A DNA stretch of 64,000 nt, taken from assembly GCA_002813895.1 (NCBI GenBank), contig CP024912.1, positions 372,001 through 436,000 on the forward strand, in the 5' to 3' direction. This document shows, in pieces, positions 10,008 to 17,767 of the stretch. The notes beneath the pieces are model-generated. The model had not been told where the DNA came from, searched no databases, and saw nothing but the letters and a program-made list of their open reading frames with translations. The position numbers and the translations under genes were made by a program. This stretch comes from Cyanobacterium sp. HL-69. GTDB lineage: Bacteria; Cyanobacteriota; Cyanobacteriia; Cyanobacteriales; Cyanobacteriaceae. Position 1 is the first letter of the stretch, and every line of letters begins with the position of its first letter.

Positions 10008-10373
10008 TTAATCATCCTCAATGGGGAAACCAAAACGAACTTTTCCACGACCAAAATAACGTCCAAATTGTAATTCGTAAACCTCATCTTCGTCTTGGGT
10101 TTCTACCACTAAATCTGAGCGAGGATAACTTACACACAACAAAGCGTAACCCTCTTTTTGTAAATCAGGAGATAATCCCATGGCTTCAGGTTGATATACA
10201 TCTCCTTCAATTACTCTTACCGCGCAGGTGGTACAGGCGCCATTTCGACAGGAAAAAGGGGCATCGGCATCTTGATTTTCGGCGGTTCTTAAAATATATT
10301 GATCTTCAGGTACTATGACAGTTTCCGTGGTGTTGGTTTGGCGGTTATGAATTGTTACCTTATAGTTTCGCAT
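10008..10373 (-). CDS. [2Fe-2S] ferredoxin with C-terminal extension (Fed2/FdC2-like)
   Basis: A 121-residue plant-type ferredoxin. Cluster ligands are C42, C47, C50 and C80 in the pattern CxxxxCxxC...C. Compared with photosynthetic PetF (about 97 residues) it has about 20 extra residues at the C-terminus, ending FGRYFGRGKVRFGFPIEDD. Such extensions mark the FdC2/Fed2 group, which in cyanobacteria has been linked to the low-iron response rather than bulk photosynthetic electron flow. Group assignment rests on the tail and is moderately sure. The gene probably forms one transcript with the nuclease lipoprotein behind it. Confidence 0.85.
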   Translation of the reverse strand: MRNYKVTIHNRQTNTTETVIVPEDQYILRTAENQDADAPFSCRNGACTTCAVRVIEGDVYQPEAMGLSPDLQKEGYALLCVSYPRSDLVVETQDEDEVYELQFGRYFGRGKVRFGFPIEDD

Positions 10374-10431
10374 CGTGAATTATATAATTAAGTAAGTATA
10401 TAGGCTTTCCCATAACAATTATAACTAAACT

Positions 10432-10461
10432 GGTCATTGAACAATGGGTCATTGACAATGG
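10432..10461 (+). repeat. Short tandem heptad-like repeat (STRR type)
   Basis: Two near-identical units, TCATTGAACAATGGG then TCATTGACAATGGAT, stand head to tail just before the CDF-family gene. Similar ATTGACAATGG or GGGAATGGGCAATAG strings recur at other gene borders in this window (27087, 61990) and resemble the heptamer repeats common in cyanobacterial intergenic DNA. Confidence 0.5.
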
Positions 10462-10467
10462 ATAACT

Positions 10468-11385
10468 ATGGCACAAGACATCAGAAAAGAAGTTAAAAAG
10501 GTATTGTTAATTACCCTCGTTTTAAATATGACGGTGGTGATAATTAAGGGGGTAATTGGTGTTTTAACTGGCTCTCTCAGTTTACAAGCAGATGCTCTTC
10601 ATAGTGTCACCGATGGGGTAAATAATATTTTGGGTTTGGTGACAAATCAGCTTTCTTCTCCTATGCCAGATCGAGATCATCCCTATGGACACCAGAAGTT
10701 TGAAGCCCTTGGAGCATTGGGGGTTGCGGTGTTTTTGGGGATTGCTTGTTTTGAAATTTTTAAAAGTGCAATCGCCCGTATTTTTGCTCCCAGTGAAATT
10801 GTAACCATTGAGGTGGCAGAGTTGTGGTTATTGTTCTTAGTTTTGGGTATTAATATCTTTGTGGCTTTTTATGAGCGTAGAGTAGGCAAAAGATTAGGTA
10901 GTCAAATCCTTGTTGCCGATGCTAGTCATACCATGGGTGATGTGTGGGTGACAATCATCGTTTTAGCTGGACTTATGGGCATCTGGGCATCTAATCAGGG
11001 GTTTTTTATTCCTTTTCAAGCCCTTGATGTATGGTTGGCTTTTCCTGTGGCTTTTCTAGTTTTTAAGAGTGGTTGGGATGTCTTACAAAACAATATACCA
11101 TGGCTGGTGGATCAAATGGCGATCGCCCCTGAAGCTATTTATCAAACCGTTATGGAAGTAGATGGAGTTATCAACTGCCACGATATCGCCTCTAGGGGTT
11201 TACTCGGCAGACAAGTATTTATCGAAATGCACCTTATCGTTAAACCCAAGGATGTAGAAACCGCCCATTTAGTTACTGAAGAAGTAGAGAAAAAACTACA
11301 ACAAAAATTCCATCCTGTCCGCACTATTATTCATGTTGAGCCTTCATCCTATCAATCTAATCAAATTACTTTTGAAGAAAATTAA
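10468..11385 (+). CDS. Cation diffusion facilitator (CDF) family transporter
   Basis: A 305-residue inner-membrane divalent-metal/proton antiporter. Six membrane helices fill about 10-205. The transport site is formed by D42 and the HxxxD pair H45/D49 in helix 2, and D151 with the pair H154/D158 in helix 5. The conserved DHPYGH segment follows helix 2 (about 70-75). A cytoplasmic metal-sensing domain makes up 210-305 with HDIASRGLLGRQVFIEMHL. The D-H-D type site is common in Zn2+ and Fe2+/Co2+ transporters; the metal cannot be named from sequence. It starts 94 bp from the divergent ferredoxin gene. Confidence 0.9.
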   Translation: MAQDIRKEVKKVLLITLVLNMTVVIIKGVIGVLTGSLSLQADALHSVTDGVNNILGLVTNQLSSPMPDRDHPYGHQKFEALGALGVAVFLGIACFEIFKSAIARIFAPSEIVTIEVAELWLLFLVLGINIFVAFYERRVGKRLGSQILVADASHTMGDVWVTIIVLAGLMGIWASNQGFFIPFQALDVWLAFPVAFLVFKSGWDVLQNNIPWLVDQMAIAPEAIYQTVMEVDGVINCHDIASRGLLGRQVFIEMHLIVKPKDVETAHLVTEEVEKKLQQKFHPVRTIIHVEPSSYQSNQITFEEN

Positions 11386-11508
11386 GAATCAAGAATTAAT
11401 CACTGAATTATTTATCGAATAAAACCTCTACATCTCAAAACCTTAACGATGTCATACAAGCAATGAAAATTAGACTACCATGAAGATAGGTAATAAAGCT
11501 CCAAACTA

Positions 11509-14500
11509 ATGAATTATCCCACGGTAGAAAATGTCCCTCACATAGAAAATTGGGCAATCATTAATCATCAACCTGTCACAGTTTCCCCCGAAGCTACATT
11601 TTTAGAAGTATTAAGAAAGTTTGATCAAGGATGCGATTGTTTAATTGTTGTTGATTGTCATATTCCTTTAGGGGTTATTACCATCGAAAGAGTAATAAAA
11701 ATAATTACTACTGGGGTTAATATTTATTCTCTACGGGCAAGAAACTTTTGTCAGAGTTTTCCTTGTCAAAAAGAAACAGAATTAATAGACGTTTTTACCA
11801 TTGCCCAAGGAATTTTTCAAGGAAAATATGATGTTTATGGTTGTTTAAATGAAAGGGATAATTTTAATGGTTATATTAATGCTAAAAGTTTAATTCGTTA
11901 TCTTGTCACGGATTCTTTATATCAAAGAGTTACCTTAAACAGCATTTTTAAGCCTAATTTAATTGTAGTGGATCAGGGAGATAGTATTTTAAAAATAGCT
12001 GAAAAATATGTTGATAGCCTTGGGCAACATGGATTTGTTATTAATCATGATCAACAATTAAAAATAGTTTCTCCTCACGATATTGTCAAGGCTTTTATTG
12101 ATACAAGCTGGGAGAATCCGCACCTACAAAGTTTAAGTTTAGGAGAAATTCCTTGTTTTTCTTCTAAAGAAAAAATCCCTACTATTGTAAATGTTTTACA
12201 ACATAAATGGGCTGTTTTGGCACACCATCAAAATGGTACTTTAGAGCAGGAATTATCGAAGTCTTTTTGTGAGTTGGGTATAGGAAATATTTCCCACCAT
12301 AGTTTTGTTGAAAAATTGAGCTTAATCACCCCTTCCCATTTAATAGAGGTACTGAATCCTCTTTGGCAACAAAATTATTTACGACAACAACAGCAAGAAT
12401 TAGACTCTCTTAAAACGGCGGTAAGGTTAGAGCAAAAACAAGTTGAACAGGAAAAGTTATTATCTAGTCTTAGCTCTCGTATTCGCAAATCTTTGAAGTT
12501 AGATGATATTTTGGGGAGTACTGTCAATGAGGTACGTTCTTTTTTAGATTGCGATCGCGTGATAATCTACCAATTATACCCTGACGGAGACGGAGTGATT
12601 ATCGCTGAATCGGCAGGACAAAACGTCATGTCCATTTTAGGTAGAGTAGTGCAAGACCATTGTTTTGCCAAAGACTTTATTAAACCTTATCTAAATGGTA
12701 GAATCCAAGCGACAGACAATGTTTTTACTGCCAATTTATCCCCTTGTCACCTCGATTTATTGTTAGGGATTCAGGTACAGGCAAATTTAGTTGTGCCTAT
12801 TATTTTTCATGATCATCTTTGGGGTTTGTTGGCTGCCCAAAACTCCTTTACTCCCCGTCATTGGCAAAAAGATGAGTTAGATTTATTACAAAAATTAGCG
12901 GCTCAAGTGGCGATCGCCATTCAACAGTCACAGTCAGCCCAGAAAGCCTTTCAAGTGGCGAAATATCAAACAGCCATCGCCCACCTAGGTAATACAGCCC
13001 TTATCACCAACAACTTAGAAATATTACAAAAAACCACCGTCAAAATTATCGCCGAAACCCTCAATGTCAAATATTGTAACCTCCTCGAACTACAAGCCAA
13101 TCAAGCCGCCTTTGTCCTTAAGGCAGGGGTAGGATGGCAGGATATGTGGCTAGGGGTCGCCAGAGTCGGTTCTTCTCCCCGTTGGATGCCGGGGTACACC
13201 ATGACCGTCAAAGAGCCTGTCATTACCGAGGATTTGCTCGTAGAAACAAGATTTAGCCCTCCACCATTTTTGCACAACACCAACATTATTAGTGGGGCGA
13301 TGGTGAATATTGGTAGTAATGATAACTACTTTGGTATCATCGGCGTATATAGCCAAAATCAACGGAAATTTAGCCCCGAAGAAATTAACTTTTTACAAAC
13401 CGTCGCCAACGTTTTAGCTACCGCCACCCTGCGCACCAAATCCCAAAGACAGTTAGACTACTTTTTCAATTTATCCCTTGATATGTTTTGTATTGCGGGG
13501 GTTGACGGCTCATTTATACGGGTGAATTCCAGCTTTTCTACCACCCTCGGTTATGGGGAGGAGGAGATGATTAATAAAAATATGCTCTCCTTTATCCATC
13601 CCGATGATGTGGAAATCACCGCCGAAGAGTTAGAGAGATTGAGTCGAGGTTTTCCTAGTCAAAACTTTGAAAATCGTTGGCGCACCAAGGATGGATTATA
13701 TCGTTGGTTGGCATGGAAGAGTTTACCCTACGAGGAGGGAACCTTTTACGCTGTAGCACGGGATATTACTTTGGCAAAACAAGCCGAGGAACAGTTACGC
13801 AGTTTAAATGAAGAGTTAGAAACTAGGGTAAAAGACCGTACGGAGGAATTAGAGCAAACCACTACCCAGTTACGCACCTTTGTACAAACCGCAGGGACAG
13901 TGTTGGTGGTACTAAATCAAGATTATCGTATCATGGAATGGAATGAGGAGGCGGAAAAAATATTTGGTTGGACGAGGGAGTCGGTATTAGGAGAAGATTA
14001 CTTTTTATTGTTTGTTGCCCCCAGTGATAGGGATATTTTGAGGGAAAAACTAGATATTACCTTGGTAGAAGGTAAGGTACAACGGAATTTAGAAAGTAAG
14101 GTAATGGTGGCTGATGGCACTGAAAGGACTTTGTTATGGAATGTTAATCGCTTTACTGATGGTAAGGGAGAAGGTATTGGTATTATTGCCTGTGGGCAGG
14201 ATATTGAGGAGGTAAGACTGGCACAACTAAGGCTAAAGTTGAGTGAAGAAAGATTCCGCAGTATCTTTAACCAAGCGGCGGTGGGCATTGTGCAGGTAAG
14301 TCTTCCAGGGAAGTTGGTTTTGGTGAATGATAAGTTTACTCAGTTGGTGGGCTACAATCGCCATGAGTTGTCGGAGATGGATTTCCATGCTCTCATTCAT
14401 CCTGATGATGTTTCTGATACCCTCACGGATTTGTCGGAGTTGTTGGCTAGTAATCGGGCTACCTTTGAGCGAGAAATTAGGATAAAACGCCCCCACGGGG

Positions 14501-15657
14501 ATTATCTTTGGATATATCTTACTATGTCGGTGGTGTGGGTATCTGTAGAGCCATCTTACTTTATCGCTGTAATTAATGATATAAGTGATCGCAAACAGGC
14601 GGAAGAATCTTTACAAAAAAGTGAATCCCGTTTGAATAGTGTTCTTAGTTCGTTACAGGATGTAGTATGGTCAATGTCTTTACCAGATATGAATTTGCGC
14701 TACATTAACCCTGCCTGTGAAATATTATATGGTCATTCTCCTGCGTCTATTTTGGCAAATCGGGGATTGTTATTGGATATGGTAGCGCCAGAATATCGTC
14801 AAGATGTGGAGAATACATGGCAGGAGATTTTGGAGGGTTATAAACTAGGAATTTTGCAAAATGAAACCAATAAAAGTTGGGAATTAGAATATAAAATTAT
14901 TTTGTCCACAGGTAAAGAAAGATGGGTTAGAGAGCGATCGCACATAGTCTATGATAGATATGGTAGGGCTGTAAGTATTGACGGAATTTCTACCGATGTT
15001 ACCCAACGTCACGAAGCCGAAGAAAAACTATTCAAATCTCTCCAAGAAAAAGAAGTCCTACTTAAGGAAATCCATCATAGAGTCAAAAATAACCTCTATG
15101 TCATCTCAGGATTACTCAACCTGCAATCAAGCTATGTAGAAGATGAGCAAGTGCGTAACCTTTTCCACGATAGCCAAAACCGTATCCAAACCATGGCAGT
15201 CATCCATGAACAACTATATCAGTCCGATGACCTTTCCGAAATAAATCTTGCCGACTACATAAACCGCCTCGTATCTAACCTTTTCCTCTCTTATAACAAT
15301 AGCCGAGAAGGTATCAAACCCGTAACCAATCTCGCCGAATGTTATCTCAACATTGAAACCGCTATCCCCGCAGGTTTACTCATCAATGAATTAGTTACCA
15401 ATGCTTTTAAACACGCTTTCCCCCACGGCAAAGGGGAAGTAACCATTAATTTATTCCTTAAAAATGAACAACATATTATCCTTGAAGTAAAAGATAACGG
15501 TAAAGGTTTTCCTGATGATTTAAACTGGGAAGAAAGTCCTTCTTTAGGCTTAAGATTAGTAAGGTTATTAACTCAACAATTAGACGCAGAAATTGAGGTT
15601 ACTTCTTTTAAAAATGAAGGTACTTGTTTTTGTTTAGATTTTGCCCCTATTAGTTAA
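11509..15657 (+). CDS. CBS-GAF(cyanobacteriochrome)-GAF-PAS4 sensor histidine kinase
   Basis: A 1382-residue soluble sensor kinase. Order: CBS repeats (about 15-290), a short coiled coil, GAF1 (about 325-478), GAF2 (about 495-640), PAS1 (645-760), coiled coil, PAS2 (790-905), PAS3 (911-1030), PAS4 (1038-1165), HisKA_2 with EIHHRVKNN (phosphoacceptor probably H1190), and HATPase_c with NELVTNAFKHAF (N box) and DNGKGF (G1 box). GAF1 has the DXCF motif D383-H384-C385-F386 and the bilin-attachment pair C413-H414, spaced 28 residues as in TePixJ, plus ANLVVPI and LWGLL. It is therefore predicted to be a bilin-binding DXCF cyanobacteriochrome. GAF2 lacks these cysteines. There is no receiver domain and no adjacent regulator, so its output is unknown. 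Confidence 0.9.
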   Translation: MNYPTVENVPHIENWAIINHQPVTVSPEATFLEVLRKFDQGCDCLIVVDCHIPLGVITIERVIKIITTGVNIYSLRARNFCQSFPCQKETELIDVFTIAQGIFQGKYDVYGCLNERDNFNGYINAKSLIRYLVTDSLYQRVTLNSIFKPNLIVVDQGDSILKIAEKYVDSLGQHGFVINHDQQLKIVSPHDIVKAFIDTSWENPHLQSLSLGEIPCFSSKEKIPTIVNVLQHKWAVLAHHQNGTLEQELSKSFCELGIGNISHHSFVEKLSLITPSHLIEVLNPLWQQNYLRQQQQELDSLKTAVRLEQKQVEQEKLLSSLSSRIRKSLKLDDILGSTVNEVRSFLDCDRVIIYQLYPDGDGVIIAESAGQNVMSILGRVVQDHCFAKDFIKPYLNGRIQATDNVFTANLSPCHLDLLLGIQVQANLVVPIIFHDHLWGLLAAQNSFTPRHWQKDELDLLQKLAAQVAIAIQQSQSAQKAFQVAKYQTAIAHLGNTALITNNLEILQKTTVKIIAETLNVKYCNLLELQANQAAFVLKAGVGWQDMWLGVARVGSSPRWMPGYTMTVKEPVITEDLLVETRFSPPPFLHNTNIISGAMVNIGSNDNYFGIIGVYSQNQRKFSPEEINFLQTVANVLATATLRTKSQRQLDYFFNLSLDMFCIAGVDGSFIRVNSSFSTTLGYGEEEMINKNMLSFIHPDDVEITAEELERLSRGFPSQNFENRWRTKDGLYRWLAWKSLPYEEGTFYAVARDITLAKQAEEQLRSLNEELETRVKDRTEELEQTTTQLRTFVQTAGTVLVVLNQDYRIMEWNEEAEKIFGWTRESVLGEDYFLLFVAPSDRDILREKLDITLVEGKVQRNLESKVMVADGTERTLLWNVNRFTDGKGEGIGIIACGQDIEEVRLAQLRLKLSEERFRSIFNQAAVGIVQVSLPGKLVLVNDKFTQLVGYNRHELSEMDFHALIHPDDVSDTLTDLSELLASNRATFEREIRIKRPHGDYLWIYLTMSVVWVSVEPSYFIAVINDISDRKQAEESLQKSESRLNSVLSSLQDVVWSMSLPDMNLRYINPACEILYGHSPASILANRGLLLDMVAPEYRQDVENTWQEILEGYKLGILQNETNKSWELEYKIILSTGKERWVRERSHIVYDRYGRAVSIDGISTDVTQRHEAEEKLFKSLQEKEVLLKEIHHRVKNNLYVISGLLNLQSSYVEDEQVRNLFHDSQNRIQTMAVIHEQLYQSDDLSEINLADYINRLVSNLFLSYNNSREGIKPVTNLAECYLNIETAIPAGLLINELVTNAFKHAFPHGKGEVTINLFLKNEQHIILEVKDNGKGFPDDLNWEESPSLGLRLVRLLTQQLDAEIEVTSFKNEGTCFCLDFAPIS

Positions 15658-15716
15658 GAAAAGTAGCGTAATAAAGGTGGGGAATAGGCAATATTTTTTT
15701 ATTTAGATATGTCAGT

Positions 15717-16733
15717 CTATCTAATATTTATATCTTCTAATTGTTTCTGTGTTGACTTACTTAAATTATATTGATCTACTGTCAATTTAATTTGTGTGAT
15801 AATATCATTAATTAATGGCACAATGACAGAATTTCCAAACTGTTTATATGCCTGATTATCAGATACTGGAATTATAAAATCATCAGGAAAACCTTGTAAT
15901 TTTGCACACTCACGGGGGGTTAAACGTCGGGGATTTTTATTACTTTGCTCAACTAAGATTTCTGAGCCATCCTTATAGTATCTAGCACTTAAAGTTCTAG
16001 TGTATTCAGATTTGTGATCAATAATTCCGTAGCCAAAACCATTTCCTTTCGCTTTGCTATTCTCTTTATGTTGTTGTAAATAACTCCATAATTTATCTGA
16101 TAAAGTATATTTATTATCTACATTTTCTTCAAAAAGATCTTGTAATTCATACAATCTTTTTTGTGGTGGATTGGGAAAAATAAAATTGAGATCAGGAAAA
16201 TGGTTTTGGTTAAAACAGATAATAAAAATCCTTTCTCTATGTTGAGGAAGATAGTATTTACCATCAATTACTTGAGAAAAAATATTATAACCTCTTTGGG
16301 ATAATTTACTTTTAATCACCTTCCATGTATTTCCTTTATCGTGACTTTTTAAATTTTTGACATTCTCTAAAAAAATTACTTTTGGTTGATGATAGTCAAT
16401 GATTCTTAAAATCTCAAAAAATAAATTACCTTGTTTTTCGTCATCGAAGCCATGCTTTCTGCCTAAAGATTGTTTTTTGCTCACCCCTGCAATGGAAAAG
16501 GGTTGACAAGGAAAACCTCCGCATAATAAATCGAAACTAGGTATTGTTTCTGCGGGAATCTCATTTAAATCGGCACAATGGATGTCTCCAAAGTTTGCTG
16601 AATAAGTTTGACAACTATATTTATTATGATCATTGGAGTAAACGCATTGTATTCCGTTTTTTTCGAGGGCTAGTCTAAATCCCCCAATCCCTGCAAATAA
16701 ATCTATGGCTGTTTTGATTTGTTGTTGATTCAA
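15717..16733 (-). CDS. DNA (cytosine-5)-methyltransferase, Dcm-like, solitary
   Basis: A 338-residue C5-cytosine methyltransferase. Motif I is DLFAGIGGFR (11-20), motif IV is GGFPCQPFS with catalytic C76, motif VI ENV (123-125), motif VIII LPQHRERIF (162-170). The region before the end, with RGYNIFSQ, GNGFGYG and TRTLSARYYKDG, is close to EcoRII/Dcm enzymes. Motif IX/X are RRLTPRECAKLQGFPDDF and QFGNSVIVP. No restriction endonuclease is adjacent: YraN follows 153 bp away. The target is not readable. Dcm-type CCWGG and the HIP1-related CGATCG (methylated by a C5 enzyme in Synechocystis) are the obvious candidates. Confidence 0.92.
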   Translation of the reverse strand: MNQQQIKTAIDLFAGIGGFRLALEKNGIQCVYSNDHNKYSCQTYSANFGDIHCADLNEIPAETIPSFDLLCGGFPCQPFSIAGVSKKQSLGRKHGFDDEKQGNLFFEILRIIDYHQPKVIFLENVKNLKSHDKGNTWKVIKSKLSQRGYNIFSQVIDGKYYLPQHRERIFIICFNQNHFPDLNFIFPNPPQKRLYELQDLFEENVDNKYTLSDKLWSYLQQHKENSKAKGNGFGYGIIDHKSEYTRTLSARYYKDGSEILVEQSNKNPRRLTPRECAKLQGFPDDFIIPVSDNQAYKQFGNSVIVPLINDIITQIKLTVDQYNLSKSTQKQLEDINIR

Positions 16734-16886
16734 CTTTAATCTTTATTAATTAACTTATACATCTAATATTTTTTTATAATATCATATAAAAGGTTTAATA
16801 AATACCCAAACAAGATTTTAAAAGGCACTGTTATTATTTTCTGTTATCTCTTTATACTTTTCTCTTTGCAAGAGAATAAATAGATT

Positions 16887-17312
16887 TTATAAAACATTTT
16901 TTAGATGATCTTTGATAGTAAAAATATGGTTTTTATACATAATTTGATTGCTGTTCAATATTTTTATTGAGCCTTGATTAGAGTTATTTTTTCTTATAAT
17001 ATAAGTAGATAAAATTAAATCAAAACGACAATTATAATTTTGCCAAAGAGGGTTTTTAGAAAGAAATATTTGAGCAGTAGTATAAATTTTTTTCTGTTTA
17101 TTTATATTGAGGGCTTCTAGTCCATTTTGATCCCAATTTTGTGGTTTACGGGTTTTAACTTCAATAAAAACTAGCTCAGAGTTATTGCTATCTAGGGCAA
17201 TCAAATCAATTTCGCCCCATCGGCAATGCCATCGGTGGTGCAATATTTGGTAGTTTTGCGGTTCTAGCCATGTACTGACTATCTTTTCTCCTAACTCCCC
17301 TAGGGTGATCAT
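16887..17312 (-). CDS. YraN family protein (UPF0102)
   Basis: A 141-residue protein with the predicted Holliday-junction-resolvase/restriction-enzyme-like nuclease fold. The family signature is visible: GELGEKI at 5-11, a YQILHHRWHCRWGEIDLIA stretch containing the catalytic E-x-D-L pattern, then FIEVKTR with the E-x-K. Function is still unproven in general. The end (about 118-141) is unlike the family core. It is divergent from petN, sharing an 88-bp promoter region. Confidence 0.88.
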   Translation of the reverse strand: MITLGELGEKIVSTWLEPQNYQILHHRWHCRWGEIDLIALDSNNSELVFIEVKTRKPQNWDQNGLEALNINKQKKIYTTAQIFLSKNPLWQNYNCRFDLILSTYIIRKNNSNQGSIKILNSNQIMYKNHIFTIKDHLKNVL

Positions 17313-17400
17313 GATTGGCTTAATAACTGTTTTCGAGGGATAATAAATGATAAAATATACTATGCTGTTTATTTAAAATAATCTTTAATATTAAGAAAAT

Positions 17401-17490
17401 ATGGATATTCTTACTTTAGGTTGGGTTGGTGTACTTTCTTTATTTACATGGTCTATTGCAATGGTAGTATGGGGGCGCAAAGGTTTTTAA
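17401..17490 (+). CDS. petN: Cytochrome b6f complex subunit VIII (PetN)
   Basis: A 29-residue single-helix thylakoid membrane protein, one of the four small subunits of the cytochrome b6f complex. The translation starts MDILTLGWV and ends VVWGRKGF, almost the same as PetN of Synechocystis and chloroplasts. The transmembrane helix covers about 4-24. The gene was found by direct reading; it is too short for ordinary ORF calling. Its TAA is only three bases ahead of the GTG of the next small gene. Confidence 0.96.
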   Translation: MDILTLGWVGVLSLFTWSIAMVVWGRKGF

Positions 17491-17493
17491 GTT

Positions 17494-17631
17494 GTGGAAT
17501 CGATCTCTATTCTCAATGTTTTATTTTTAGTGGCGATCGCCCTTTTGGTCCTTGTCAGTGGTGGTATATTATACTTAACAACCTTAGAATGGCGGGATCG
17601 TCGTAGGCGCGATCGAGATCAAAAATCTTGA
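17494..17631 (+). CDS. Small single-helix membrane protein downstream of petN
   Basis: A GTG at 17494, three bases after the petN stop and in the same frame, opens 45 codons. The product has a hydrophobic helix (about 6-28: VLFLVAIALLVLVSGG) and a strongly charged C-terminus (EWRDRRRRDRD) that would lie on the negative side of the membrane. I do not recognise the family by name. The close spacing suggests translational coupling with petN, and a terminator follows directly. It may be a thylakoid protein tied to cytochrome b6f or simply co-expressed; this is inference. Confidence 0.7.
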   Translation: MESISILNVLFLVAIALLVLVSGGILYLTTLEWRDRRRRDRDQKS

Positions 17632-17641
17632 ATACAATGAT

Positions 17642-17670
17642 AAAGGGGGGAACAAAGTGTCCCCTTTTTT
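17642..17670 (+). terminator. Rho-independent terminator of the petN transcript
   Basis: The stem AAAGGGG...CCCCTTT with inner ACA/TGT pairs and a small bulge ends in a run of six Ts on the plus strand, 10 bases after the stop of the 45-residue protein. Confidence 0.75.
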
Positions 17671-17767
17671 GTCAAAAAAACAGATGGGGGGATAAACTTT
17701 ACAATCTTGAGTAAGGTTTTATAATAATGTGTAAAAATTGAACTACATACAAAAAAGCATCTAATTT

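Noticed and set aside
13998-14496. Minus-strand frames of 96 and 87 codons inside the sensor kinase
   Set aside because: They overlap strongly conserved PAS codons of the kinase and show no domain or start signals.
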